64,000 nt of DNA from Micromussa lordhowensis (GCA_964020085.1 OZ026608.1:20465623-20529622); one strand, 5' to 3'; positions 31,201 to 44,200 are shown, counted from the first letter of the stretch. Notes: a model not told the origin generated them from the letters alone. Program-made: numbers and translations.

Positions 31201-33481
31201 ATGACCCTGATTACCAAGGGTACTGCAACCATGAGCACAACATAGTCTGTGACAGATGTGATAATCACAGGAATGCTGTTGTGGATCTACAAATGTCGTT
31301 ATCGTCTCCAACTGTCATCTATAGGTGAGGAATTGTCGGTTTGTTGTCATTTTCGTTCCTGTTTTTATTAGCATTGTACTATTTGGTAAGATGTGGTTTT
31401 TGTGTTGTTTTGTTTTCAAGTGGTAGTGATCTTAAAGAAGAAATCATACACGATCTAGACACAGCTCTCCCTAAACTTGAAGAATGGAAGGCTCACATCC
31501 TTAGAGCGGCTCACCAGGATTCTGCGAAGAGAGACGTCATTGACAAGCTATCAACACGACAGGTTCTCCTAATAATGGATTGGGCCATGAAATTTTTACC
31601 AGCAAGTTTTCGAGAAACCCAACGCGACTGGTTTGGCAAAAAGGGCAAATCGTGGCACGTGACAGTTGCAGTGACAAGGAGCGAATGTGATGACATTGAG
31701 GTAATTACAGACTTCAAAGTAGAGTTTTGCTATAATTTAGAAAACGCATTTAGCAAAAGACGCTTTAGAAACTGTGCGCTAATCCTGTTTTGTGGGCGTG
31801 GCTCAAACACATTTCCACCCCTACAGAGTACCAATTCAATAAAGGCGCAATAACTGACTCTGACATTCCACAAAAATGCCTACCTAAATAAATTAAATTG
31901 AATAAAAAATAGATGCTGAATTTTTCCGCTCTTACTTTAGAAGTTTTTCGCGATAACTCTAATCCTTTCATTTTAGCGGTAGCGATCGACAGTACATGAA
32001 AGTTAACAATGAGAACCCCGGTCAATCTAACAGAATAGTCCACTAGGGAGGACAGCATCCTAGTTATCAGAACCGGATTAACAAAAAGGATACATGTCAA
32101 ACTATACTGTATACATATCATTATTGTTTCTACTTATTTTAAACCTAACTGTGTTATTGTGCTTCTGTTCCAGGCCAGAACCTACATCCATTTGTTTGAG
32201 GATTGCGTTCAAAACTGGTTCGCAGTCGCTTCAATCATAGAGCACACTCTGACAACGCTGAAAGCAGCATACCCAAACATTCAAGAGGCATTTTTGCGCA
32301 GCGATAATGCCGGATGTTACCACTGTGCTTATCTAATCCTCTCTCTTCCCAGCCTTGGAGAGCGCGCCGGCATTAGGATAGTCAGATATGATTTTAGCGA
32401 TCCACAGGCTGGAAAGGACATTTGCGATCGACGAATTGCCACAGTAAAGAGCCATATGAGGCGTTACATAAATGAGGGCCATGACATTAAAAGTGCCAGT
32501 GATATGAAGGCTGCAATCGATTCCTATGGTGGGGTTAAAGGGTGCCAGGCAGCAGTTGTTAAGGTTCAAGAGTCAAGCCAGACCATGAAGAAGCACACAA
32601 TGTCTGGGATCCAGTCTCTGAATAATTTTAGTTTTGAGTCTGGAGGTCTAAGAGTATGGAGGGCTTATGATGTGGGCTCTGGTAAACGTTTTACTCCTGC
32701 ACAGGTGAATAGATTTGGAACACCTCAAGGACCTACAGACCTACGAGTCGAGCAGCCCTTCAGTGTACCCCGAGAGGAGGCTGGTGCTTTTAGATCTACA
32801 GCTTTGAGAGGTGAGCACCGACATCCCCAACCTAGCACCACACAATCTGTTGAAGAAGAGCTTTCAAATGCCGAGGCTACGAGAGTTTATTTCGCTTGCC
32901 CCGAGGAGGGATGCACAAAGACGTACCAGTCTTTTGAAAATCTGCAGCAACATATGGACGTTGGTAAACACCTTGTGATATTAGAGAGAGAAACTACATA
33001 TGACAGCATCAAACGAAAATGGGCTGAGACGTGCAGGGAGGTGTCTGGAAGTTACATACGCAAGGAAACAAGGTCGAGCTCCCAAACGGGCTATGCTAGT
33101 TCCACATGTGAAGTCGCTAAAGGATGGGCCCTGAAAACATCAAGGAAAGCAACTCGCTTTTCCGAGAAGGTGAAGACGTACCTCAAAAGAACATTCCTGG
33201 AAGGAGAGGAGACAGGGAGAAAGCAAAGTGCCGTGGATGTGTGCAGCAAGATGAAAACTCTCCGTGATGATAATGGCAGGAAAATGTTCAACAAAGAAGA
33301 CTGGCTTGCTGCTTGCCAAATTGCTCGGTACTTCAGCAGATTGTCTGTAATGTACAGAAGTGGCCGACTAGCCATAGACCAGGCTGATCCGAGTGCTGCT
33401 CAGGATGAGGAGGAAGACTTTGTTGCAGAGGCAGAAGAGATCTCAACCAGGCTTGAAATACGAAGGCAGCTGGAGTTATGA
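28263..33481 (+). CDS. RNase H-like transposase-related protein with C2H2 finger, six exons, 5' end missing
   Basis: Exons: 28263-28576, 29777-30622, 30840-30951, 31063-31324, 31421-31700, 32174-33481, all in phase, more than 1,030 residues. The order is: a CKLCRSDHH metal-binding-like start, tandem EEPATAQS repeats, and a region with GRSTLLNILK and ASQKKSLAGLDSTQ. A Cys/His cluster follows (CADHCS, YCNHEHNIVCDRCDNH). Then come MDWAMKFLP, the downstream RSDNAGCYH and DFSDPQAGKDICDRR. A C2H2 finger (CPEEGC to H-x5-H) near 32900-32973 and an acidic C-terminus complete it. I recall a large cnidarian and marine-invertebrate family with this layout; the spaced acidic residues fit an RNase H-like DDE/D fold. 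Because exons and frames are intact over 5 kb, it could be a domesticated or recently mobile gene. I see no terminal repeats. Function unknown. Confidence 0.78.
28348..28490 (+). repeat. 24-bp coding minisatellite (EEPATAQS), about six units
   Basis: The 24-bp unit GAGCCAGCTACAGCGCAATC+TGAA repeats in phase with the codons of the first supported exon; two silent states (GCGCAA or GCACAA) alternate between units. Confidence 0.9.
28760..29170. repeat. Partial copy of the element at 60.8-61.6 kb
   Basis: Phrases such as GTTATCAGTTTTGGTGCAAA, AAATCTATCGTTTGGTAA and CTCAGCAAAACTAAGGCC match 61370-61560 in the same order. It lies in the intron between exons 28263-28576 and 29777-30622. No terminal repeats are visible here. 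Confidence 0.6.
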
Positions 33482-33825
33482 TAAAAAGACTAAGTTAATT
33501 ACCTGTGTAATACTGTCTTTTCTAAGTTACGTACCGTCCTTCCAGTAGAATCAGGAGTAGGAAGTCTTGTGAACAGACTTAAAAAGCAGATTATTTCTTC
33601 ACGGCACTGTAGCGTTAGTTATAAATGCGAGTGAAAGCTTGCCAAACAGTCTGCGATAGCCCAGACCTACGCGAGTGTCTAGAAAGATTCAATATGTTCG
33701 AGCAGACCGAAATCATTGCCAAAGTGCATGCGGCCATGTGTGCTGGCACGGTTGAAGGGAACCTAAGCTAAATCCTCTTTTGGCTCAACTGGTTGCAATG
33801 TTTTTCATGCATCTTACTCGCTAGT

Positions 33826-34160
33826 TGTGGGAGGCGCGGTGGCCTCATGGTTAGTGCGCTCGACTCTGGAGCGAGCGCTCCGGTTTCAAGCCGGGTTCGA
33901 GCCCTGGCCGGGGACATTGTGTTGTGTTCTTGGGCAAGACACTTTACTCTCACAGTGCCTCATTCCACCCAGGTGTATAAATGGGTACCTGCGAATTGTT
34001 GGGGAAACCTAACAAAATTGCGGGGGAGTGACCTGCGATGGACTAGCATCTCGTCCAGGGGAAGTAGAAATACTTCTAGCCGCTTCATGCTACAGAAACC
34101 GGGGATAAGCGCCGGCAGCTATGAGCCAGCCTTGGCTCTAAGGCTTCACTTTACTCGCTA
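33826..34160 (+). repeat. tRNA-derived SINE, second family
   Basis: The head has an A-box-like TGGTTAGTGCGCTCG and a B-box GGGTTCGAGCCC. The body continues GTGTATAAATGGGTACCTGC, CTGCGATGGACTAGCATCTC and GTCCAGGGGAAGTAGAAATA, ending CTTCATGCTACAGAAACCGG. I recognise this body from widespread cnidarian SINE copies. Open frames through it are spurious. Confidence 0.75.
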
Positions 34161-35191
34161 GCAGAATCATTTAGAATGTTTTGTGCTATAAGATAAAATC
34201 TTCATTGTTGCTAATTCGGAATAGGAACGTTCACAAGAAAAGGGTATTTTCATAATAGCTGAAATAGAATGCAGTTTTGTAGCAGCTCAAGTATGCACGC
34301 ACGTGTAAGACGAGAAAGTTGCATCAACCTCACGCAAAATAATGATGAGTTTGTTCATGGGGGAGCTCCATCGACCTGAGCAGATGTTCCAACCAGAGGA
34401 GATACCTGAGTAGGTAAATAGGAAAATCGAGTAGACCTTGAATTAATCAAAGTGCTTTTTTTTACATACCTGTAATACATGAAAATTTGTCTGCGCTTAG
34501 TCGAGTTGATAAAAATCGCTGACCAGCTACATGGGCTCGTGTAATCACACTGGACTCTATCTATGTTCTAAACAAGATTAACTTCTTTGCTTACTGCGGG
34601 AAAATCAGTAATTTAAGGTTTTTTAAACTCAAAATGGAATAGAGTCTGTACGCATGATCATACGAATATAATTCAGGTGTTATGCACTGTTATTTTAAAG
34701 ATTTTTGCGAGGAATCTTGCGTTCAGTTACCTTCAATGGCTATAAATCATATTCAAAGGCACTATTAATGCCATTAACGTCGAAATAACGTTAATAAATT
34801 GATTTTATGACATCTAGCTCCCTTAGATTTCTCCCTTTTCTCTTTGTTAAAACTGGTCTTTTGTCACATTGATTGAACATCCTTTGTCACCAAAAAATAA
34901 CAGATGCCAAAAATTTTATTCGTGATTTCATCAGGCCAAGAGTGGTTCTTAACCTTGGCGAAATTAGTTTTCAAAATGAAAGTTGGACTTGAGCAATATT
35001 TGCGTCAGAAATTCAGCTTATTTGCCTCATTGCTAAATCGTGCGTGACATAGGTATGCAATGACAATTCTTGATTGACACCTGTCGCTTCAAATCACTTG
35101 AAACTCATGTTGTAAATTAAGATAGGTCTAATCTGTTTTTGTATGAAATGGCAATAAAATTTATTGTATTCTGTAACCAGGAGTGGAGTCT
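34161..35191. other. No gene seen
   Basis: AT-rich DNA without supported exons, clear repeats or RNA genes. Confidence 0.5.
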
Positions 35192-35489
35192 AAATTTGAT
35201 GCTTATTTTAAGGGAATTTTTGAGATTTGAGGCAAAAAACCAGGGGGGTGGTCTAACTCTTAAGGGAAAAATCGCAGAGCCGGCCCACTTTGGCTTTTAA
35301 AGTTGTTTGGTAGTCCCTTCAATCTGGCAAAGTTTCATCCAAATTGGAGAGATGGCATGTATCACCCCTGCCTGGTGCTCTGGCAAACTCGGTCTTATAA
35401 CATATAAGTTTTAACTCGGCTTACAAAGTAAAAGTTTGTAAGATTTATCGATCGATTAGCTCGAGCAACTTATAGCATGTAACTTCGCT

Positions 35490-35689
35490 NNNNNNNNNNN
35501 NNNNNNNNNNNNNNNNNNNNNNNNNNNNNNNNNNNNNNNNNNNNNNNNNNNNNNNNNNNNNNNNNNNNNNNNNNNNNNNNNNNNNNNNNNNNNNNNNNNN
35601 NNNNNNNNNNNNNNNNNNNNNNNNNNNNNNNNNNNNNNNNNNNNNNNNNNNNNNNNNNNNNNNNNNNNNNNNNNNNNNNNNNNNNNNNN
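35490..35689. other. Assembly gap, 200 N
   Basis: Exactly 200 unknown bases, interrupting the left arm of the second foldback element. Round size suggests a placeholder. By comparison with copy 1, at least about 498 bp of the element should precede 35690, and the bases before 35490 do not match the element. Confidence 0.95.
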
Positions 35690-36266
35690 AATCGAAGAAT
35701 CATACGCGCAAGAAATTACCTTAATCGGTTACTTAAACCACTTACTAGGTATCTTGAACGAGCTACGATTTCACTTCGAGGGAATTGCAGAAGAATCCGA
35801 GAGGGTTACTGATTCTTTTGAGGAGTCGACTACTCAGCCTATTGTAACGATAACAAGGAACGGGGAAGTTGGAAGACCACGGTTAGCACTTGCTCGAGAA
35901 CAGTTGGAAACTTTACATGGGGAAGCGGGGTTCCGATGGGCTGATGTTGCCAGGATCCTCAACATTTCGGAAAGAACTATTCGTCGTCGTAGACTTGAGT
36001 TTGGGTTGCCTGTTGGGCGAGATGTGGAATTTAGTGACATATCCGACGAAGAGCTTGACAGCCATATTCGGCATATACTGAGAACTACACCAAGGTCTGG
36101 TCGACGTTTCGTGCAAGGCGGATTGAGGAACAGAGGACTGCGTATTCAGCGAAGACGCGTAGAAGAGTCAATGAGAAGGGTAGATCCAGTCATTTGCACA
36201 TTGAGGGCGGCACGACACATCATTCGGCGAGTTTACAGTGTGCCGTCACCTAATGCTCTATTTTAA
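35690..36266 (+). pseudogene. Second copy of truncated HTH-integrase gene, 5' end in gap
   Basis: The frame encodes the same residues as copy 1 from about the IEESYAQEITLIGYL segment to YSVPSPNALF and the same arm-generated stop. The start lies in the N gap. Same lack of a catalytic core. Confidence 0.8.
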
Positions 36267-36807
36267 GTAACCGATTAAGGTAATTTCTTGTGCGTATGAT
36301 TCTTCGATTCTCGTAGTTAGAACACTTAAAGTTCTTTCGTATTCTTCCAGTCTGCGAACAAAGAACTCTGAAGAATCGAACTGAGTAGCCGTAGCGTTTC
36401 GTTGTTGCTGTGCTCTCGAAATAATTGTACCTAATTCCACGAAAAACGTTTCTGTGTCTGGAAGCCAAATTGCAGCTCCAACAGACGCCATTTTGTTTAC
36501 ACGGAAGATTATCAATGACATCACTTCCTGTTTTGCAAAATCATTTCCGCTTCCTCATCTTTTATATATTTCCTCATCTTTTAAATCAAACATCTTTTAG
36601 TTGTATCGGACATCTTTTAGCTAATTTGAACATCCTTGACTTTTACCAAGCGTCTTTTAATTGTGTCAGACATCTTTTAGTTTTATCGGACACCTTTAGT
36701 TTATAACGAACATGTTTGCTTATTGATTTATTGCGCATAGCATTCACATATGCAACATAACAAGGATATATGCAAATTCGATATTTTGTCCGTAAAAGGC
36801 CTTCATA
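35690..36807. mobile_element. Foldback element, copy 2 (left arm mostly lost in gap)
   Basis: From 35690 the sequence matches copy 1 from 26348 onwards at a constant offset of 9,342; I noticed no differences. The right arm is 36262-36807. The arm variant (GCGCAAG versus GCACAAG) is the same as in copy 1. The right flank begins AATTTAGCTG and differs from the flank of copy 1, so it is a separate insertion, not a simple duplicated contig end. Confidence 0.88.
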
Positions 36808-37817
36808 AATTTAGCTGTAGCTAAAAGTATCTGTGATCAGCAAAAGCAAGCCAAAAAAAATGCAACAAATTCAAACGTGACATCACATTACGGTAAGTAG
36901 AAATTTCAATTTCTGTCCGTGTTAATATTCTATCAGTCATAATTCCAACTGAAATGTTAGGTTTTTTCGTACTCGGTCAGTAACTATTGTTAATAATAAC
37001 TCTTTAATAATAACTCTTTAAACTTATATTTCCTAATCTGAATGACTTTAGTATACATAAGTTTCCTATCCTAAATTCAAATTACGTGCTTGTATTCGGC
37101 TGAAAAAAGCAATATCTTATTGTCGCATTTATTTTAATTTATTCGTGTTTATATTTTGAACACTGACCGGAGCACGTAGAGCATAACAACCTGGTAATGC
37201 TATTGTTCCAAAGCAAGCGTTATACAGCACTTAGCTTTTTTTAGAACTGTTTATATCATGGGTAAAGAAAGAACTTTTGTTGCTCTCCCATACGACTCAT
37301 AATTTGTTGCTCAAGCGTCGGTCTGGAAAATGTTCAAGTTTCATGTATTTCATCGCGCGTGTTTCAGGAAGTAGCTGAACAGGCACAACTGTTCAAATAA
37401 CCTGAAAGAAAAAAAATATTTTTTTTTCCTGCATGAGTAAGTCTATAATGATTTTAATTCGTTTGTGGTTGCCGTCATTTCTTTTGCTAATTTTTGAGGA
37501 TGTCGGTGTTGTACTTTAACAGCACGTAGCTTCCACTGAGGATGTTTTGATCGAGTGTTTCTCGCCGCCCCCGCTTGTCCCACCGGCGGGGAAAATCTTC
37601 TTACCCCAGGGCATCGAAAAGCTGGGAATGAAGTCATTTCCATCCGTCTTTCCGAGTCAATACCGAAGTTGAAAAGTTTAAATTTGGAGCCGCGTATTGG
37701 CTCAAATTATCATGATAGTAAAATACAACGTAAATTTCAGTCTTTGCGGCCGCGAATAAGTTACATCAACAATTAAACCTCAAAAGTTTACTGTTGTATG
37801 GCCCGATAAAATATTAC

Positions 37818-37842
37818 CCCCACCCCCCCCCCCCCCCTTCTC
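37818..37842. repeat. Poly-C tract
   Basis: A nearly pure C run of more than 15 bases in CCACCCCCCCC context; low complexity. Confidence 0.7.
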
Positions 37843-39357
37843 CCCCGCCTACCGCCTCCCTGGGTTCTGAGACTGGGCTCGAGATATTTTTTACGGATGA
37901 CGGACGAATGGTGTTCATATTAAATAGCTATTTACGTCTGACATCGACCTTTATGTTAATTCAAATCTGAGACACCATGCGAATATATATGTCTGTATCT
38001 TTACGTCATCGATCATTTTTACAATGCGGACTCTGCTGCGGCCGGTAAAAGAAATGAGGTCAATTGAGCGCGCGAAGAATATTATATTGGACAATTTGAG
38101 TTAATCATTGCTACAAGCAAAAGGGAAATATTTACCATGCAGGTGAAACTTCGTGCTGTAAAGTAAGTCTATTCTTCTCTCAGTAATTAATACAGGCCTC
38201 TCATAATTTTCACATCCAACGTTTAACTGTTACTTAATTAAAGCCATAGTCAGATATCTGTTTTACTTTGTTTCTAATACTATGAGTTGGTAACATCTCA
38301 TGGTCATATTCAACAATTCCATGATTTTCAAAGTAATTTAATTCAGCTTAAAGCATGAAAAGGTTATTCGTTATTGTTATGCAGTCTTCAGCTCACTGGA
38401 GATTGAATCGCTGAGCATACATTTGATACAGCTATCAACTGTAGCGTCCTTTGTGTTTTTCAGTTTGTAATCCGAATTTCAGTTCCATCGGCTCCACGTC
38501 TACTCGATTTACTGCGAGTTCACTGTTATAGAGACAACAAGGAAAAAAGATGATTCCTTGACCAAGCTAGTAGAAAAAATTATATCAAAAACACCGTTAT
38601 AATCTTTCGCAAATATCACACGGTTATTCTGATAGTTCTCCCACCAAGAAGATTCTCTACGTAGCGAGAAAAGCACTTTCAAAATTTAAAAACAGGCCGT
38701 TTATTTGCATGCAGAAAAAAAAGTTGAAGAAAACGTTTGCGGAGAATTTTATTGGTGAAGGATAGAAGAGTGAAAATTTTGATATAAAATTAAAGTTATA
38801 ATGACTTGATTACTCAACACATTGCTGCTGTACTGATGTTATTGATTGTGCCCGAGTTTTCATTTTTGCTTGGCACAAATTCGGTGCTATAGTAATTACA
38901 GAAATTAACCTTTCTTTGTGATACAAACCACACATCAGTAGGTCGTAAAAAGATGGCATTGATCCAGTGAACCAAAATTTAATTTTCATGTTCATACAAC
39001 AAAATGGAAAACGTTTCATCTACAGTTTTGCCACTAGAAATGACGTTTTGACAGGAGCAATGGGCTCCTGGTTTTGATCAATTGTTTTATTTTACAAATG
39101 ACGTAAATATTGATTATAAATCACAGCTTTGCGCAGTTTTCTATCATTGCCTCAAAGTCGAAAGCAAACAATGTCGCTAGGTGGGCAAACTTTATTAGCA
39201 ATAGCTATAAATACTAACAATTACACACACAAATAAAGGAACGCTTCCGATTGGTAGAGTAAACGACAAACTTGGTCCGGAGGTGAATTATCAGTTTATA
39301 GCTAATAAAACTAATGCAAACTAAAATGCCCAATCCTAACTTGCGACGAAAGCAGAA

Positions 39358-39655
39358 GGAGAAGAAGCTTATACGCTGGTGAGGACGATACGCGATATGA
39401 ACACAGCATAAGCTTTCTCCTTAGTCGGTGTTATGTTTAGTGAGGGCACTGATCAGGGTTGGCATATGCATAAAGCGCTCGCTGATTTGCTGAAAGTCAT
39501 TCGCTTATGCTTACGCCAAACTGTCCTCACTGGACGCAATAGCGACACAAGCCTAAGAAGAACGCGGTCTTATGCTTAAGTCCGGCCCTCCCCACTAGCG
39601 CATAAGCTTCTTTTGAGTGCTTATCATTGCGTCGCTAGTGAGAACCGGAGAAAAA
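39358..39655. mobile_element. MITE with AGAAGCTTATACGC ends
   Basis: The left segment AGAAGCTTATACGCTGGTG and the right segment CACTAGCGCATAAGCTTCTT are inverse copies with two mismatches. The interior has TAGTGAGGGCACTG and related words. Boundaries approximate. Confidence 0.5.
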
Positions 39656-39695
39656 CACATAATTACTTCGAAAAGTAAGTACAGAAACAAATTTT

Positions 39696-39886
39696 AGGGT
39701 GCATTCCTTTGGTGTGATCTGGATCAACATCAGTGATCTGAGATCACTTGGATAATGCATATGGAACCGATGAATCCACTCTGGTCACGGATTCATCTGG
39801 TTCCTTTGATGAACTATGTATGATACGAGTGATTTTGGATCGCTCAGGATCCTGATCCAGATCACCCTCAAAGGAACGCACCCTTA
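39696..39886. mobile_element. MITE with AGGGTGCATTCCTTTGG ends
   Basis: The left end AGGGTGCATTCCTTTGGTGT and right end CTCAAAGGAACGCACCCTTA are inverse copies, with TGATCTGGATCA and TGATCCAGATCA next to them. About 190 bp. Confidence 0.75.
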
Positions 39887-40195
39887 GTTAAACGAATTTT
39901 AAATTGTAAAAAAATCTTAGTTTTCTAATGGTTTTCTCCACTTTAGAACAAACAGCAAAAGATCAGGAGCATTTCCCAAGCATGCTTGAGGTTACGTTGT
40001 AAATTTAACACAATTTTGACTATAACCAAGTTAGTCACCACCGAACAGAAGGGAAATGATTTCAGAAAGATCAATGTTGGGTCATGTCTGGCAAGAGATT
40101 AAGAGTTTGCTCGGGTAAGTATCAATTCATATTTATGTTACATAACGATTATACTTACTAATTCACCCCAGGCTAATTGAAAAGAGATACATGAT

Positions 40196-40387
40196 AAAAC
40201 CAACTTGATAGCAAGGCTGGTACTACCGCAAGGGCAATTGAAACTTTAATGGGCCAATATTTCGACTAGCAGAGCTAGTCTTCTTCAGGGCCAGTACTAA
40301 TACACAGAAAATAACTGCTCTAATATTGGCCCATTAAAGTTTCAATTGCCTTTGCGGTAGTACCAGCCTTGCTATCAAATTGGTTTT
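40196..40387. mobile_element. Foldback MITE with about 70-bp arms
   Basis: AAAACCAACTTGATAGCAAG on the left and CTTGCTATCAAATTGGTTTT on the right start long matching arms that include GGCTGGTACTACCGCAA and GGCAATTGAAACTTTAATGG. The loop is about 55 bp. Confidence 0.8.
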
Positions 40388-41219
40388 GTTTACACTTTAA
40401 GTGACGTCTGGTACGTGAATTTCTACAAGAGATCCGGCAACAGAGTGGCCAAGTTGTTTTGTTCGACGTTGTGTGGTTTTCCTGCATTCAATCGTTAGAT
40501 ACATAATATTTTGAAGTTGGGAGCGGGTTGGGAAGCTGTCAATTCCTAAAGGAAATGCCTGTGGGATAGAGCTTATTCAAGAAGTTGACGGAAGGCCAGG
40601 AAGATACATAAAGGAGGAATGTCTCTTTGGAATCTGTCATGAGAAAATTCGCCGCTGCACTGTCATTTCTTTGTTATTTGGAAAAAACCAACAGTCACTG
40701 ACCTCTTTTAAGCTGACGACCAGGAATTTAAATATTCTACTTTGTACATTGCCGATTCTTTGGAAACTTGTATGTGTGCAACTTCTTCGTCACCAACGTT
40801 CATTTAGTAGACAAATAATTCGTTATCTTGTCCTTTTGTGTTTCCCTTCCGTATATTAGTTTCCTTGGAAGCTAGCCAGCTGAACGTTTTCGGCAAGTTT
40901 TAATCGTTATGGGATAATTTTCCCTTGTTATCAGTCACACCAATTTTTCGGAAGTAGTAGAAACTCAAATTAAGTATCTCACTTTTAATTTCCTAAGTTT
41001 GTCAGTTCTATCTTAATTTCAAGCCGTGAATTTTAATCTTAGCTCTCGGTTTTTAATTTCGGATGATATATAAGCAAGTAGGTTTGTAAAGCCTTTTCAA
41101 TTACATTGATTACATCGATGATTACTTAGTCAGTATTGCCGAGCGCAGAGTACACCAACAAACAATACTGAACTCAGGCACTGGGTAGAGAGTTAGGATC
41201 AATATCAGTATCTGGGCAA

Positions 41220-41297
41220 CTGCGCACCTACCCCTCCCCTAACCCAACAGTAACACTAACTTATTATAACATGTTGGGTTAGGGGAGGGGCATAAAT
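41220..41297. repeat. Hairpin with CCCCTCCCCTAACCCAACA arm
   Basis: CCCCTCCCCTAACCCAACA and TGTTGGGTTAGGGGAGGGG are exact inverse copies around a 23-base loop. I recall similar short hairpin repeats in corals. Confidence 0.65.
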
Positions 41298-44200
41298 TAC
41301 GTAGAGGCAGAGCAAACAAACACTTGATGTCTCACATACTAGGGCTAACTCCTCCGCGACCAGGGTGGAGCTAGAGTCAGTAGGTGTGAGACGCATGGCT
41401 TGAAAACGGAGAATTTCCGGCAATTAAAACTGAGAAGAAATGTGCGATTAAGAATGTCCGGACAAGGTATGACTTGTAGACTACACTGGAACAACCGAAC
41501 AAGTCTAGACAGAAAGAAAAGTCACGATTCTGTTGACGAAGACTTGAAATAATTACTGTAAATGGCATTGCAACACTTCTGTTTAAACAAGAGACCATAA
41601 TCTTTCGTTAAAAGAGATATTTGCTCATACTTGCAAATTGAGATTGTACTACAATTTCTGGCAAACTAAACTGCGAGGAAATGTGATGTATTTAGAGCAA
41701 TTACGTGCGCAGTTCTTTCTCAAACAACAGCATTTCGCTAAGACCGGCACACAGTACCTTACAGTGCCTGGGCTGTCTGTGGCGTTACTTAATACACTTT
41801 ACGTGACATCTAGCATTTGTTGCACAATCGCGAGCCACGCATTGTAGGTAACGGTAAAAACAATTGTTAGAGTACCAGCGAAGACACATAACACGAACAG
41901 TGTATAGTGTAATGACGTATTGAAGTCTTCTTGTAGCTGTTTTATTTATCATAACGGATGAGTTCTATCGAGGGACACACGTCGTGTAATTCAGTGAAGA
42001 TTACAGCAAAGCGGCGTAAGTTTGAACACGAAAGCGTGTGTCATTCTTTACGCAGATTGTTTATGACGCCAGGTCTAAGGTAAGTCCGTGTTACACGGCT
42101 TCTGTTAATTACTTCTCGATTCAGGCATGGATGATCGACGGAGAAGGAGAACTGAGAAGTCCACTGGCTCGTTTTTCGATTCCTGTTTGGGACACATGCG
42201 TAACTGATCGTAGTAAAGAGCTTTTCTCTAATTATTTACGGGTAAAATTCCGTCTGCGACACAGGGCTAGCAAGGAACTACAAATTAAAATACCTTCTGC
42301 ACCTAGACGACCCTAGATGCTACGAACGTAGAGTGAAACTACCAGAGATAGCAGGAATTTGTGGCTTTTAACACTGCTTGAACTTATAATGCTGAAATCT
42401 GTTTCGTACTCTAAAAACATCGTATCCGTCGCACCAGTATAAAATTTGCCACGAGGTCAAAGTCGTTTGTTGTAGAGTTTTCCCTGCACTCACGCCAAGT
42501 GGCAAGTCAGTGTTAAGATTTTCTTTTGAGGAGCTTAACTTATGATTATTACGAGTAAATATACTCCATTTTCTAATCTAATGAGTCAAGAACTCAAATC
42601 TTGGCACAAATAAGTGTCCTTGCGTTGCCCACTTTTTGTCGTGGCTTGTGTGTCAAGACAGTACATGGTTTAGGGAAAGTAAGGAACAACAGGTTTACAA
42701 TTCACGGGCAAAACACAGGTCCAATCTTGTACAACCACTGGCTTTCTCCTCAGATCTGTATCAGAACGTCGTAGAGGATGAAGCTAGAAATCGGAAGTTG
42801 ATTTCACAATGAGTTCATTTATTTATATTTTATTGCGAAAAAAACTGGCACACTGAGCTAGCGCACGTATTGAACGTTTTAGATCTTTCAGCACATTTAG
42901 TTGTAATATTATTTTTCAGTATCAATAGTGCGGACTAGGATATCAATTCTTTTTTTTTAACTTTCCCCTGAAAAAGGTTGTCTTAATCAGACGTAACTGG
43001 AGCGAGCCAAATTAAATCAGCATTGCTTTAAAATTTAGGGTCACTGTGTAACTGACCGTTCTTGGCGGTGAAAAATGCGAATTGCTTGCAAGCTACATTT
43101 CCGCGTACGTGACAATTAAAGTTGATAAACCAGCTGCGGTTTCCTCCACAGTAACCTATTGATCGGTAAATTGGACAAAATAACAAGTAACTATGTAGAG
43201 AAAGTGAAATGTTTACAACTCTGAGCACGCAATTTCCATACGCACGAACATATATTCAGTTTTTGACCTGTAAGCAAGTTTTCGCCGACTGAGAGCCCCC
43301 TTAACACAAGGGATAATTTTTATTCAGAATTTATGAAGGTGAATCCACTTTTATACATCTGCATCACGTTCTGGTGGGCACATAGTGTCAATCAAACGCT
43401 CGGGCGATAAATTTAACACTTTACATGATTTTAAAAGAAAAACAAATTTTCGATCGTTACTCAGCGTTTATGTTACGCATGGAACATGGAATCAAATTTT
43501 CGTCTCAAGTTCAAGAGTCACGAGACATAGTGCCGACGGATCTAATTTTTTATTACACAAGTGTTTCTCCTTGTCCGTGTTAGCTTAGTGTGTTTTCTCG
43601 CATGATTTAAAGCCACTTCTCCCTCCACCTTTTTTCTTCTGTAAATTATTAAACGTGCATGCGAAGAAAGGAAATGCTTCATTGTGTAAATTGTAAAGCT
43701 GCTGTTTGTTAGCCTTATACTTCCAGTCACGAGGCCTTCTCATGCTCACGATTTGCTTTGCATAGTAAACATTTAGAAAATGACAATGCATTAAGATCAG
43801 GTTTCGGGAAGAAGAGTTCTTTGTCCTAGCTACTTATCGTCCACGTCGTCCAACCCAAAATAGGTCCGTAATACGTACACACTGGAACTTTCTCAACTCT
43901 TGTGCTCCCTGAAAAGTGCTTTTCAGCGGCGATAGAAATAACAATTAAATGCATCATAACAGAAGTAAAAGAACGATATCATTATCAGGAACAATGAGCT
44001 TTAACCTTTCTTCACTTAATACCATCTTGAATCTTTTCAGGTTTATATTACCTTCAATATCGCCTCTTTGCTGATTTTTACCTAAGCAAATTTGTCTTAC
44101 TTTGAGCATATTTGACAGCAAGGTTTGATCATCGCGGGCAAAAAAGGCATATAGTGACTCGGTGCTTGAAACAAGAAAGTTTTGCTTAGATTTTCCACTC

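Noticed and set aside
33793..34161. 122-codon plus-strand frame
   Set aside because: Lies wholly within a tRNA-derived SINE; no domain.
35470..35703. Open frame across the N gap
   Set aside because: It consists almost entirely of unknown bases.
37443..37776. Overlapping 66- and 73-codon frames on both strands
   Set aside because: No recognisable domain and mutually antisense; probably chance in a locally GC-richer patch.
42038..42316. 92-codon plus-strand frame
   Set aside because: No domain, no splice partner and isolated in a gene-poor region; cannot be supported.
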